This document shows positions 1-7,559 of a stretch of 64,000 nucleotides of DNA, piece by piece. Origin of the DNA: Sinomonas sp. R1AF57 (GTDB taxonomy: Bacteria; Actinomycetota; Actinomycetes; Actinomycetales; Micrococcaceae). Both the position numbers and the translations under genes were made by a program. Every line of letters begins with the position of its first letter. The stretch's first letter is position 1. The stretch lies in assembly GCF_002224485.1 (NCBI RefSeq), contig NZ_CP022463.1:1832817-1896816 (forward strand), given 5' to 3'. The notes under the pieces were generated by a model. That model saw nothing but the letters and a program-made list of their open reading frames with translations, searched no databases and was not told where the DNA came from.

Positions 1-339
1 CCCGTTCGCGGTGAGCTCGGCCTCGACCAGCTCGATCGTCCTGCCGGGACGGACCGTGCGGGTCGTGACCTCGAACTCGCCGGCGTGGATGAGTCCCAGG
101 ATCTCGTAGCCGATCCTGGCAATGCGCATGTCCGGGCGGGGCTCGTGGAGCGCGAGGCAGTGGGCGATGATGCCCGACGCCGGCGCCATGTGCTGCTCGT
201 GGGGGTTCCAGGCGCCCTGCGCGTGGATGGTCGAGCGGAACCTGCCGCCGCCGAGGTCCTCGTAGTAGAAGTCACCGTCGGCAAGCTCGGGGAGCTCCTG
301 CTGACTCCACCCAGACTGTGCCGATGCCTGCTGCGTCAC
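1..339 (-). CDS. Thioesterase-like (hotdog) protein, 3' end cut by window
   Basis: The minus strand encodes 113 residues starting at a GTG at 339 and running off the left edge. The start is preceded by an AGGAGAGGAG ribosome binding site at good spacing. The protein reads VTQQASAQSG...[23 protein letters not shown], then an H-x-x-P-A-S-G stretch, then a segment (EFEVTTRTVRPGRTIELVEAEL) typical of the hotdog strands of acyl-CoA thioesterase-like proteins. The GTG overlaps the stop codon of the upstream membrane protein gene by four bases (GTGA), so the two are probably translationally coupled. The fold assignment rests on recalled family patterns; the substrate cannot be told. Confidence 0.65.
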   Translation of the reverse strand, partial: MTQQASAQSGWSQQELPELADGDFYYEDLGGGRFRSTIHAQGAWNPHEQHMAPASGIIAHCLALHEPRPDMRIARIGYEILGLIHAGEFEVTTRTVRPGRTIELVEAELTANG

Positions 340-902
340 GTCCCGCTCCTCTCCTGGTCCGCCCCTCCTCGGGCGACCCCGTCCACACTAGCCGCCCCGC
401 CGCCGTCGTGCGTCGCCGCGCCCTTGCGGGCCCGTCTCAGCAGGGCCACGCGCACGACGGCGACGAGCACCGCCGCGGCGACGATCACCCACAGCCACGG
501 GGAGGCCGAGGCGTGCTCGAACCAGAGGTCGAACGCGGCGAGCCCGACCGTCGCGTAGAGGAACGCCCAGACCACGGACCCGACAGCCGTCGCCGGGATG
601 TAGTAGCGCAGGTGCATCCGCCCGAGGCCGGCGGCCAGGTTCACCGCCGTCTGGAGCCCGACGGTGAGGAACGTCAGCACGATCGCGAACGGGCCCCAGC
701 GGTCCAGGAGCTTCTGCGCGCGGGCGATCCTGCGGGCCGAGGCCGGCCGCTCGAGCCTCTCGGCGATCCGGGCGCTGCGCGCGGCCCCCGCCGCGATCCC
801 GCGGCCGAGCCAGTAGGTGGCGTTCGTCCGGGCGAGGACGATCACGAAGAGGACGGCCCAGGCGACCCCGAAGGGCAGCGAGAGGATCTGGTCCACGCAC
901 AC
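336..902 (-). CDS. VTT/DedA-type membrane protein
   Basis: A 188-residue integral membrane protein. Hydrophobic segments lie near residues 8-26, 72-92, 108-125 and 136-155. The motif ARTNATYWLGR near residues 24-34 and the G-L-x-x-x-x-N-L-A-A-G-L-G-R-M segment are typical of VTT (SNARE-associated, DedA-like) proteins, which are thought to act in lipid scrambling or membrane homeostasis. The C-terminus is basic and Gly/Ala-rich. The start could be GTG 902 or GTG 896; a run of six G just upstream fits 896 slightly better. It is the first gene of a two-gene unit with the thioesterase-like gene, divergent from the exporter at 1003. Confidence 0.75.
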   Translation of the reverse strand: MCVDQILSLPFGVAWAVLFVIVLARTNATYWLGRGIAAGAARSARIAERLERPASARRIARAQKLLDRWGPFAIVLTFLTVGLQTAVNLAAGLGRMHLRYYIPATAVGSVVWAFLYATVGLAAFDLWFEHASASPWLWVIVAAAVLVAVVRVALLRRARKGAATHDGGGAASVDGVARGGADQERSGT

Positions 903-912
903 CCCCCTGAAC

Positions 913-942
913 TGATTACGGCAGGAACTACTGCCCTAATCA
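913..942. promoter_or_regulatory. Large inverted repeat, probable operator
   Basis: A 30-bp interrupted palindrome in the 100-bp divergent spacer. The outer arms are TGATTA (913-918) and TAATCA (937-942), the inner arms GGCAG (920-924) and CTGCC (931-935), and the centre is the 6-nt GAACTA. Only positions 919/936 fail to pair. Size and symmetry fit a TetR- or MarR-type dimer site. No regulator gene is adjacent. Confidence 0.55.
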
Positions 943-948
943 TTCAGC

Positions 949-973
949 TTAGTCCACCCGTCGCCGGGACTAA
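949..973. promoter_or_regulatory. Second inverted repeat in the same divergent spacer
   Basis: TTAGTCC (949-955) and GGACTAA (967-973) form perfect 7-bp arms around an 11-nt spacer. Its outer half-site (CTAAT/ATTAG) resembles that of the neighbouring palindrome, so the same regulator may bind twice between 913 and 973. It lies 30 bases before the exporter start codon. Confidence 0.45.
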
Positions 974-1002
974 TCCGCGCCTCTGCGCGGTTCTACGCCA
1001 CC

Positions 1003-2457
1003 ATGAGCATCTCTCGCGCCGACGTCGGCCTCCGTTCCGAGCGCGGCCCCATCCTGGCGGCCCTGATGCTGACCACCGGGCTCGTGGCGATCGACGCGAC
1101 GATCGTGGCGACCGCCGTTCCCTCGATCGTGGCGGACGTCGGCGGGTTCTCCTCGTTCCCCTGGCTCTTCTCGGCGTACATGCTCGCCCAGGCCGTCTCC
1201 GTGCCGGTGTACGCGAAGCTCGCGGACACGCTGGGCCGCAAGCCGGTGGTCCTCGCCGGCATCGGACTGTTCCTGGCCGGGTCCGTGCTGTGCGGGATCG
1301 CGGGCTCCATGGGGGCGCTCATCGCGTTCCGGGTCATCCAGGGCCTCGGCGCCGGCGCGGTCCAGCCGATGTCGATCACCATCGCCGGGGACATCTACAC
1401 GGTCGCCGAGCGGGCGAAGGTGCAGGGATACCTCGCGAGCGTGTGGGCCGTCTCCTCGGTGGTGGGGCCGACGCTCGGCGGGGTCTTCGCCCAGCTCGGC
1501 ATCTGGCGCGGGATCTTCCTCGTCAACATCCCGCTCTGCGTGCTCGCCGGGTGGATGCTCGCACGCACGTTCCATGAGTCGGTCCCGCGCTCGCGGCACC
1601 GGATCGACTACCTCGGCTCGGCGCTCCTGACCGTCTCCATGACACTGCTCATCCTCGGCGCGCTCGAGGGCGGCCAGGCGTGGGCGTGGGACTCACCGCT
1701 GAGCATCGGCGCGTTCGCGGCCGGCGGGCTGCTGTTCGCAGCCTTCCTGGCGGCCGAGCGGCGGGCCGCCGAGCCGGTGCTCCCGCTCTGGGTGGTCTCC
1801 CGGAGGCTCCTGCTGACCACCACGCTCGTGTCCTTCGGCGTGGGGGCGATCATCCTGGGGCTCACCTCGTACGTGCCGACCTTCCTCGAGGGGGCCCTGT
1901 CCGCGTCGCCTGTGGTGGCCGGACTCGCGCTCGCGGCGCTCACCATCGGGTGGCCGATCAGCGCGTCGCAGTCAGGCAGGCTCTACCTGCGCATCGGCTT
2001 CCGGCGGACGGCGGTCATCGGCGCCGTCACAGCGGTCGCCGGAACGGCCGTCCTGGCCGCGACGGCCCTCACGCCGAATGTGTTCCTCGTCGCCGCGAGC
2101 TGCTTCGTCACCGGCCTGGGCATGGGCCTCGTCGCCTCCCCGACCCTCATCGCCGCCCAGGCGAGCGTCGACTGGAACGAGCGCGGCGTGGTCACCGGCA
2201 CCAACCTCTTTGCCCGTTCGATCGGCAGCGCGCTCGGCGTGGCCATGTTCGGAGCGGTCGCCAACGCGGTCTACGCGCGGGGGGCGGCCGACCACGCGGC
2301 CGCCGTCGTCCCCGCCTCCGCCGCGGTGTTCCTCTCGGTCCTGGTAGCAGCGCTCCTCGCCGTGGTCGCCGTCCTCGCCATGCCGCGGGACCGGGGGCGT
2401 CCGACGGCGGCCGGCGCAGCGGTCGGGGACCAGTCCGAGAGCGGGGGGCGGGACTGA
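1003..2457 (+). CDS. MFS multidrug exporter, DHA2 (14-helix) family
   Basis: A 484-residue transporter of the EmrB/QacA type, expected to expel drugs or toxic organics by proton antiport. Visible family signatures are LVAIDATIVATAVPSIV in helix 1, ADTLGRKPVVLAGIGLF in the loop after helix 2 (motif A), RVIQGLGAGAVQPM (motif B), and SSVVGPTLGGVFAQ in helix 5 (motif C, the antiporter signature). Length and about 14 hydrophobic segments match DHA2. No Shine-Dalgarno sequence is visible before ATG 1003 (preceding bases TTCTACGCCACC), so the mRNA may be leaderless or weakly initiated. Two palindromes directly upstream suggest inducible repression. Its stop is one base from that of the convergent FUSC gene. 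Confidence 0.9.
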   Translation: MSISRADVGLRSERGPILAALMLTTGLVAIDATIVATAVPSIVADVGGFSSFPWLFSAYMLAQAVSVPVYAKLADTLGRKPVVLAGIGLFLAGSVLCGIAGSMGALIAFRVIQGLGAGAVQPMSITIAGDIYTVAERAKVQGYLASVWAVSSVVGPTLGGVFAQLGIWRGIFLVNIPLCVLAGWMLARTFHESVPRSRHRIDYLGSALLTVSMTLLILGALEGGQAWAWDSPLSIGAFAAGGLLFAAFLAAERRAAEPVLPLWVVSRRLLLTTTLVSFGVGAIILGLTSYVPTFLEGALSASPVVAGLALAALTIGWPISASQSGRLYLRIGFRRTAVIGAVTAVAGTAVLAATALTPNVFLVAASCFVTGLGMGLVASPTLIAAQASVDWNERGVVTGTNLFARSIGSALGVAMFGAVANAVYARGAADHAAAVVPASAAVFLSVLVAALLAVVAVLAMPRDRGRPTAAGAAVGDQSESGGRD

Positions 2458-2458
2458 G

Positions 2459-3592
2459 TCAGGCCTCCGGCTGGCCGTCTGTCCGCGACCGGACGCCCCG
2501 GACGATGCGGGCGAGGTCGAGACTGACCGAAGCCGCCGACGCGACCGGCGCGTCGCGCACGGCAGCGCCGTGGACGGCGACGGCGAGCGCATCGATCGCC
2601 TCCTGCGCGCTGTCGAGGTGGCCGTCGACGTCGTCCGACTCCCCCCACGTCCGCAGCACGGTGCCCGTCGCGGCGAGCGCGTCGGCGAGCTCGTTCGCTA
2701 GATCGGGTGGCACCGAGGCGACGGCGTTCTCGTCCCAGATGACGCTCGCCAGCACGTCGGTGATGTCCTCCACCTGGAAGGTGGCCCGTTCCACGGTGCG
2801 CAGGTCCGCGAGGTCCGCCGAAAGGTCCCGTCGGTGGCGTCTACGGCGCGGATTCGCTCGCGCGCTCAGGTCGGCGCGGTCGACGGCGGCGCGGACCTCG
2901 GCGGCGGTCTGCGCGAGGATGCCCTCGCGTTCGGCCCAGTCCTGGTGGCTCGGCGGCCACGGCTCGGTCATGGCCGCCGCCATGTCCTCGAGCTGCCCGG
3001 CCAGCGCGTGCCGCAGCCGCCTGAAGGCGGGGGTGACGGCCCGATAGTGCAGTGGCGGCAGGATGAACCAGTTCACGGCGAAGCCGATGGCCACGCCGGC
3101 CGCCATCTGGAGGAGGTAACCGAGAGAGAACTCGTCCCGGCCATTGACGCCGATCACCAGCACGAACAGTGCGGCCATGGGGACCCAGTCCGCAGCGGAC
3201 CCCATCCGGGGAAGCCCGCCCACGAGGACGCCGGTGCCGACCACGAGGGCGACCGCGAGCGCCGTCGGGCCCGAGAACGTGCCGACGGCGATCGCGACCC
3301 CGATGCCGAGCGTGAGCCCCAGCAGGCTCTGGAGTCCCCTCTGGAAGGAGTCGGCGACGGTCGGGTACATGCTCACCAGGGCGCCGAGCGGGGCGTAGTA
3401 CGGATAGTTCGCGGCTGGTCCGGGCATGTACTGGGCCACGATCCAGGCGAGGCCGGCGGCAAAGGCGCTCTTCGCCGCGAGCAGGAGCCGCTCGCGGGAG
3501 GCGGCCTGGCGGACGCCTGCACGGAGGGCCGTCGCCCGCCATGCAAGGGTCCGCCTGGGCGCCGGGGAATCAGGGCGTGGCATGGGGGGCAT
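2459..3592 (-). CDS. FUSC-family membrane protein (aromatic acid exporter-like)
   Basis: A 377-residue protein with an N-terminal bundle of about six hydrophobic segments (residues 35-175: FAAGLAWIVAQYMPG, YPYYAPLGALVSMYPTV, LLGLTLGIGVAIAVGTFSGP, ALVVGTGVLVGGLP, VPMAALFVLVIGV, AAGVAIGFAVNWFILPP) followed by a soluble helical half. This is the FUSC/aromatic acid exporter arrangement, with the characteristic Y-x-P-L-G-A-L-V-S-M-Y segment. The start at 3592 has GGAAGG nine bases upstream. It ends one base from the convergent exporter. The substrate is unknown; about half the length of the two-domain YccS/AaeB proteins, consistent with a single-domain member. Confidence 0.8.
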   Translation of the reverse strand: MPPMPRPDSPAPRRTLAWRATALRAGVRQAASRERLLLAAKSAFAAGLAWIVAQYMPGPAANYPYYAPLGALVSMYPTVADSFQRGLQSLLGLTLGIGVAIAVGTFSGPTALAVALVVGTGVLVGGLPRMGSAADWVPMAALFVLVIGVNGRDEFSLGYLLQMAAGVAIGFAVNWFILPPLHYRAVTPAFRRLRHALAGQLEDMAAAMTEPWPPSHQDWAEREGILAQTAAEVRAAVDRADLSARANPRRRRHRRDLSADLADLRTVERATFQVEDITDVLASVIWDENAVASVPPDLANELADALAATGTVLRTWGESDDVDGHLDSAQEAIDALAVAVHGAAVRDAPVASAASVSLDLARIVRGVRSRTDGQPEA

Positions 3593-3716
3593 GGGTCAAG
3601 CCTTCCACCTGCCCGCGGGGAGCGTCGAGTCGGCCGGGTTCCGTGTGCACCCTCGACAGCCGGGGGCGGCGCTGTTAGACAGAGGCCCTGAGTGGCGCTG
3701 ACCTCCAGGAGCACGC

Positions 3717-5444
3717 ATGCGCATCACAGACACGTCCGACCTCTGGTGGAAGACCGGGGTCATCTACTGCGTCGACGTCGAGACGTTCTTCGATTCCGAC
3801 GGCGACGGAATCGGCGACCTCGCCGGACTCGCCCAGCGCGTCGACTACCTCGCCGAACTCGGGGTGACCTGCCTGTGGCTCATGCCCTTCTACCCCACCC
3901 CAGGCCGGGACGACGGGTACGACATCACTGACTTCTATGGTGTCGACCACCGGCTCGGCCACCACGGGGACCTCGTCGAACTCATCAGGACCGCCCGCGA
4001 CAGGGGGATGCGCGTCATCGCGGACCTGGTGGTCAACCACACCTCGGACCGCCACCCGTGGTTCAAGTCGGCGCGATCGTCGAAGGACAGCCCCTACCGG
4101 GACTTCTACGTCTGGCGTTCCGACCCGCCCCCGGACACCTCCCGGGAGGTGGTGTTCCCGGACCAGGAGCAGTCCATCTGGACGCTGGATGACAAGACCG
4201 GCGAGTGGTACCTGCACCACTTCTACAGGCACCAGCCGGACCTGAACGTCGCGAACCCGCAGGTCCGGGACGAGATCGCCAAGGCGATCGGGTTCTGGCT
4301 CGAGGTCGGACTGAGCGGTTTCCGTGTCGACGCGGTGCCCTACTTCCTCTCGATGCTCGGCGTCGACAGCAAGGAACTGGCCGAGTTCGCCAACCCGCAC
4401 GAGTACCTGCGGGCGCTGGCAAAGTTCATGGGACGCCGCTGCGGCGACGCGGTGCTCCTCGGGGAGGTGAACCTGCCGTACAAGGAGCAGCTCGAGTACT
4501 TCGGCGGAGCCGAGGGCGGGGAGCTGACCATGATGTTCGACTTCATCCTCATGCAGAACACGTACCTCGCCATGGCCCGTCAGGACGCGCGGCCGCTGGC
4601 CCGGGCCCTCAAGGACCGCCCGCAGACGACGCCCGACTGCCAGTGGGCCACCTTCGTCAGGAACCACGACGAGCTCACGCTGGACAAGCTCAGCGACAGC
4701 GAGCGCCAGGAGGTCTTCGACGCGTTCGGGCCGGACCCGTCGATGCAGGTCTACGGCCGGGGGCTGAAGCGGCGCGTCCCTCCCATGATGGACGGGGACC
4801 CGCGCCGGATCCGGCTCATGTACTCGCTCCTGTTCACCCTCCCCGGCACACCAGTGCTGTACTACGGCGAGGAGATCGGGATGGGCGAGAACCTCGAGGC
4901 CGAAGGCAGGATGGCGGTGCGCACTCCGATGCAGTGGACGGCGGACGCCAGTGCGGGCTTCTCGACGGCGCCCCCGCACCGCCTGGTCGCCCGGGTCACG
5001 GGAGGCGGGTACGGGCCGGAGCATGTGAACGTTGCCGGGCAGCGGCGCGACGAGGGATCGCTCCTGAGGTTCATCACGCTCCTGACCCAGCGGTACCGCG
5101 AGTGCCCCGAGCTGGGCTGGGGCCACTATGAGGTCCTCTCGCACCGCACGCCCTCAGTCCTCGCGCACCGGTGCACGTGGGACGACGCGAGCATGCTCGC
5201 CGTGCACAACCTGTCGTCGGAAGCTGTGACGGTTTCCCTCGTGCTCGGCGACCCGCCGCTCGGGCCCTCCGGTGAAACGGATCAGGGGTGGCGCGGCGTC
5301 GTGCTCGTAGACCTCCTCCCCTCGGGCGACTATCCCGAAGACGGCATCCCCGTGGCGGACGACGGCGCGGTGACAGTGCCGCTCGCGGGCTACGGCTACG
5401 CGTGGCTGCGGATCCAGCACCCGGCGCAGCGGCGCCTGATCTGA
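3717..5444 (+). CDS. GH13 alpha-glucan enzyme, trehalose synthase-like
   Basis: A 575-residue alpha-amylase superfamily enzyme. The opening (DLWWKTGVIYCVDVETFFDSDGDGIGDLAGLAQRVDYL) and length resemble maltose alpha-D-glucosyltransferase/trehalose synthase (TreS). GH13 conserved regions are visible in order: DLVVNHTSD, GFRVDAVPY (catalytic Asp nucleophile), LLGEVNLPY (acid/base Glu), and RNHDE (third acid). A C-terminal beta domain follows. GGAG six bases before ATG 3717 supports the start. No treY, treZ, glgE or maltokinase gene is adjacent, so pathway membership is not shown by context. It could be a related alpha-glucosidase rather than a true TreS. Confidence 0.8.
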   Translation: MRITDTSDLWWKTGVIYCVDVETFFDSDGDGIGDLAGLAQRVDYLAELGVTCLWLMPFYPTPGRDDGYDITDFYGVDHRLGHHGDLVELIRTARDRGMRVIADLVVNHTSDRHPWFKSARSSKDSPYRDFYVWRSDPPPDTSREVVFPDQEQSIWTLDDKTGEWYLHHFYRHQPDLNVANPQVRDEIAKAIGFWLEVGLSGFRVDAVPYFLSMLGVDSKELAEFANPHEYLRALAKFMGRRCGDAVLLGEVNLPYKEQLEYFGGAEGGELTMMFDFILMQNTYLAMARQDARPLARALKDRPQTTPDCQWATFVRNHDELTLDKLSDSERQEVFDAFGPDPSMQVYGRGLKRRVPPMMDGDPRRIRLMYSLLFTLPGTPVLYYGEEIGMGENLEAEGRMAVRTPMQWTADASAGFSTAPPHRLVARVTGGGYGPEHVNVAGQRRDEGSLLRFITLLTQRYRECPELGWGHYEVLSHRTPSVLAHRCTWDDASMLAVHNLSSEAVTVSLVLGDPPLGPSGETDQGWRGVVLVDLLPSGDYPEDGIPVADDGAVTVPLAGYGYAWLRIQHPAQRRLI

Positions 5445-5471
5445 CCCCGGCCGGTTGACGCAGGTTCCGCG

Positions 5472-6488
5472 TCAGGGCAGCTGCGCGAGCCGGTCACGGG
5501 CCCGCTGGACCGCCCGGCGCCCCTGCTCCGCGAGCCGGGAGGCGAGCCGCCGGGCGCGGTCTGCGTGGGCGCCCTCGCGCTCGGCAGCGGCGAAATCCTC
5601 CTCGAGCTCATCGATGCGGCGGTGGAGCCTGTCCAGCTCGTCCGCGATCTCGTTCCGTCGAACGGCGGCCGCGTCAGCCTGCGCCTGCGCATCGGCCAGC
5701 TCGGCCTCGGCCTCCTCGAGGCCCTGCTCCGCGTCGGCGAGGTCCGACTCTGCCTGATCCCGCACGCGGCGCCTTGACTCCTCGGCTTCGCGCTGTTCGG
5801 CTTCCCGCTGCGCTGTCTCCTGCTGCGCTCTTTCCCGCGCCCGCGCTTCGGCGTCGACGTTGGCCCGCCGCGTCGGTGGCGTCTCGGTGCCCTCTGGCTC
5901 GCCGCCGCGGGCGGGGCGATGCGGGGCTGGACGTTGCTGGGCGGCCGCCGGGGCGGCGGGCTCGGGCAGCGCGCCGGGGACGGCAACGGCACCGGCGAGG
6001 TCAACCGGTTCGAGGCCGCTGCCCGTCAGCGTCCGCACCAGCAGGCCGCTCCGTACGGCCTCCGCCGCCTGGGGGTCTGCCATCGCCGCATGAAGCGTCT
6101 GTTCCATCTCCTCCGCGGCGGCGTCGGAGACCTTCACCCCGAGCTCGCCGGCCGCTTCCCTGCCGTCGCGCACGACTGCGGCGAGGAGCCTCGAGCGCTC
6201 ACGGCCCAGCGCGCGCATGGCGGCCGAGTCGAGGTCCGCCTGCGCCTCGCGCAGCGACGCCCCGAGGTCGAGGACCTGGCCCAACTCCTCGCGCCGGCGC
6301 CGCGCCAGAACGTTCACCGCCCACGCCGCCGTCGACGGCTTGGGCAGCTTCGCGATCTGCTTGGCGAGGAGGGGCTGGCCCTCGGAGCGCGCCCGCTTGG
6401 CCCGGGCGTTCCGCGCTCCGGTGAACTCGACAAGCGGCAGGGCGTACAGTTCGACGGCGACGTCGGCCAGGTCCATGGGAGGCATCAT
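5472..6488 (-). CDS. Coiled-coil hypothetical protein
   Basis: A 338-residue soluble protein that I do not recognise by function. Residues 1-150 form a globular-looking region (LYALPLVEFTGARNARAKRAR...LPKPSTAAWAVNVLARRRREEL). A Pro/Ala-rich linker follows (about 165-205), then a long charged helix from about 210 to 320, dense in Glu, Arg, Gln and Ala, typical of a coiled coil. The N-terminal segment resembles a recurrent actinobacterial protein family of unknown role. Start codons at 6488, 6485 and 6476 are all possible; none has a clear ribosome binding site. It converges with the GH13 gene (27-bp gap). Confidence 0.7.
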   Translation of the reverse strand: MMPPMDLADVAVELYALPLVEFTGARNARAKRARSEGQPLLAKQIAKLPKPSTAAWAVNVLARRRREELGQVLDLGASLREAQADLDSAAMRALGRERSRLLAAVVRDGREAAGELGVKVSDAAAEEMEQTLHAAMADPQAAEAVRSGLLVRTLTGSGLEPVDLAGAVAVPGALPEPAAPAAAQQRPAPHRPARGGEPEGTETPPTRRANVDAEARARERAQQETAQREAEQREAEESRRRVRDQAESDLADAEQGLEEAEAELADAQAQADAAAVRRNEIADELDRLHRRIDELEEDFAAAEREGAHADRARRLASRLAEQGRRAVQRARDRLAQLP

Positions 6489-6530
6489 AGGGTCAGCGCG
6501 CCCATGGACCCGGCCTTTGTCACGAGGGGA

Positions 6531-7412
6531 CTACGGAGTCGACGTGGAGCTCGGCTTCGACGTCGCGGTCGCGCTCGACGTGCCGGGCTCGCCGCCCATG
6601 CTGCTGGAGCTGCTGCTCGAGCTGGTGCTCGGGGAACTCGTCGAGGACGAGCTGCTCGAGCTGCTGCCCGAGGACGACGACGAGGACGTCGACGTGGATC
6701 CGGTCGAGGACGAGTCGGCCTTCTTCAGGACGTCGTTCACAAGGCCCTCCAGCTCCTTGCGCTCCTGGTCAGCAAGATTCGACCCGCTCTTGGTCGCGAC
6801 CACCAGCAGGCGGCCCTTGGCGCCGGAGATCTGCATGAGCATGTCCTCATTCTTGCCGTCACGGGTGCTGACGGTGCCGAACGTCTCCGTCGCGTCGGTC
6901 TTCGCGTCGAGCTTCTTGCTCGAGACGCTGACCTTGTTGGTGAGGACCTGGACGCTGAAGTTCGCGCACTTGTCCATCTTGCCCTCGATGTCCTTGAGCA
7001 CCTGGACCGCATCGGGGCCGTCGGAGCCCGACTGCGCGGACACCGTCCGGGGCTGCTTGCTGTCCGAGATGGCCACGGCCACCGACCCGCTGTCCACGCT
7101 CGTCTTGAGGCCCGCGGTCGCGATGGACTTGCAGTCCGACGGGTCCACGGTGGCGGTGTTCAGGAGGAGGTCGCCGATGCTCTTGCCCTGGGCGACCTGG
7201 TCCTGGGAGTACAGCTTGAGTTCGTTGCCGTCGCCGTCCTTGAGGCCCGAGATCATGCTGCGCAGCTCGTTCTCGCTGTACACCTTGTCCGTCTTGGAGG
7301 GGCTGGCCGAGGACGAGGACGCTCCGCCTCCCCCGCCTCCGCCGGTGCATGCCGCCAGCGCGACCGCGGCGGTCGCAGCAAGTCCAGCCGAGCCGAGTTT
7401 CCTGATGTCCAT
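6531..7412 (-). CDS. Secreted lipoprotein with Ser-rich tail
   Basis: A 293-residue predicted lipoprotein. The signal peptide MDIRKLGSAGLAATAAVALAAC ends in a lipobox (L-A-A-C, Cys22), followed by a run of Gly and Ser. The folded part spans about residues 42-225 and resembles extracellular sensor-type domains of actinobacterial lipoproteins, but I cannot name it. The last 65 residues are almost all Ser, Thr, Gly and Pro, encoded largely by TCG/AGC repeats, and probably form a flexible or wall-spanning tail. A GGAGGAG site six bases upstream sets the start. It is divergent from the DUF2254 gene. The Ser tail at the C-terminus is unusual, since lipoprotein linkers normally sit just after the lipidated Cys. 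Confidence 0.8.
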   Translation of the reverse strand: MDIRKLGSAGLAATAAVALAACTGGGGGGGASSSSASPSKTDKVYSENELRSMISGLKDGDGNELKLYSQDQVAQGKSIGDLLLNTATVDPSDCKSIATAGLKTSVDSGSVAVAISDSKQPRTVSAQSGSDGPDAVQVLKDIEGKMDKCANFSVQVLTNKVSVSSKKLDAKTDATETFGTVSTRDGKNEDMLMQISGAKGRLLVVATKSGSNLADQERKELEGLVNDVLKKADSSSTGSTSTSSSSSSGSSSSSSSSTSSPSTSSSSSSSSMGGEPGTSSATATSKPSSTSTP

Positions 7413-7559
7413 GGTGTCTCCTCCGGTTGCCGTCTTGGTGATGCCGGAGCACTACCCCGACGTCGAGACCGTGACACCAAGCGCCCCACGGGCAGCGCAG
7501 CGCCGCAGATCCGCGTCTTCCTTCTTGACCGCCGAGGCAGCTCGGCCGAGAGTTGCGCT

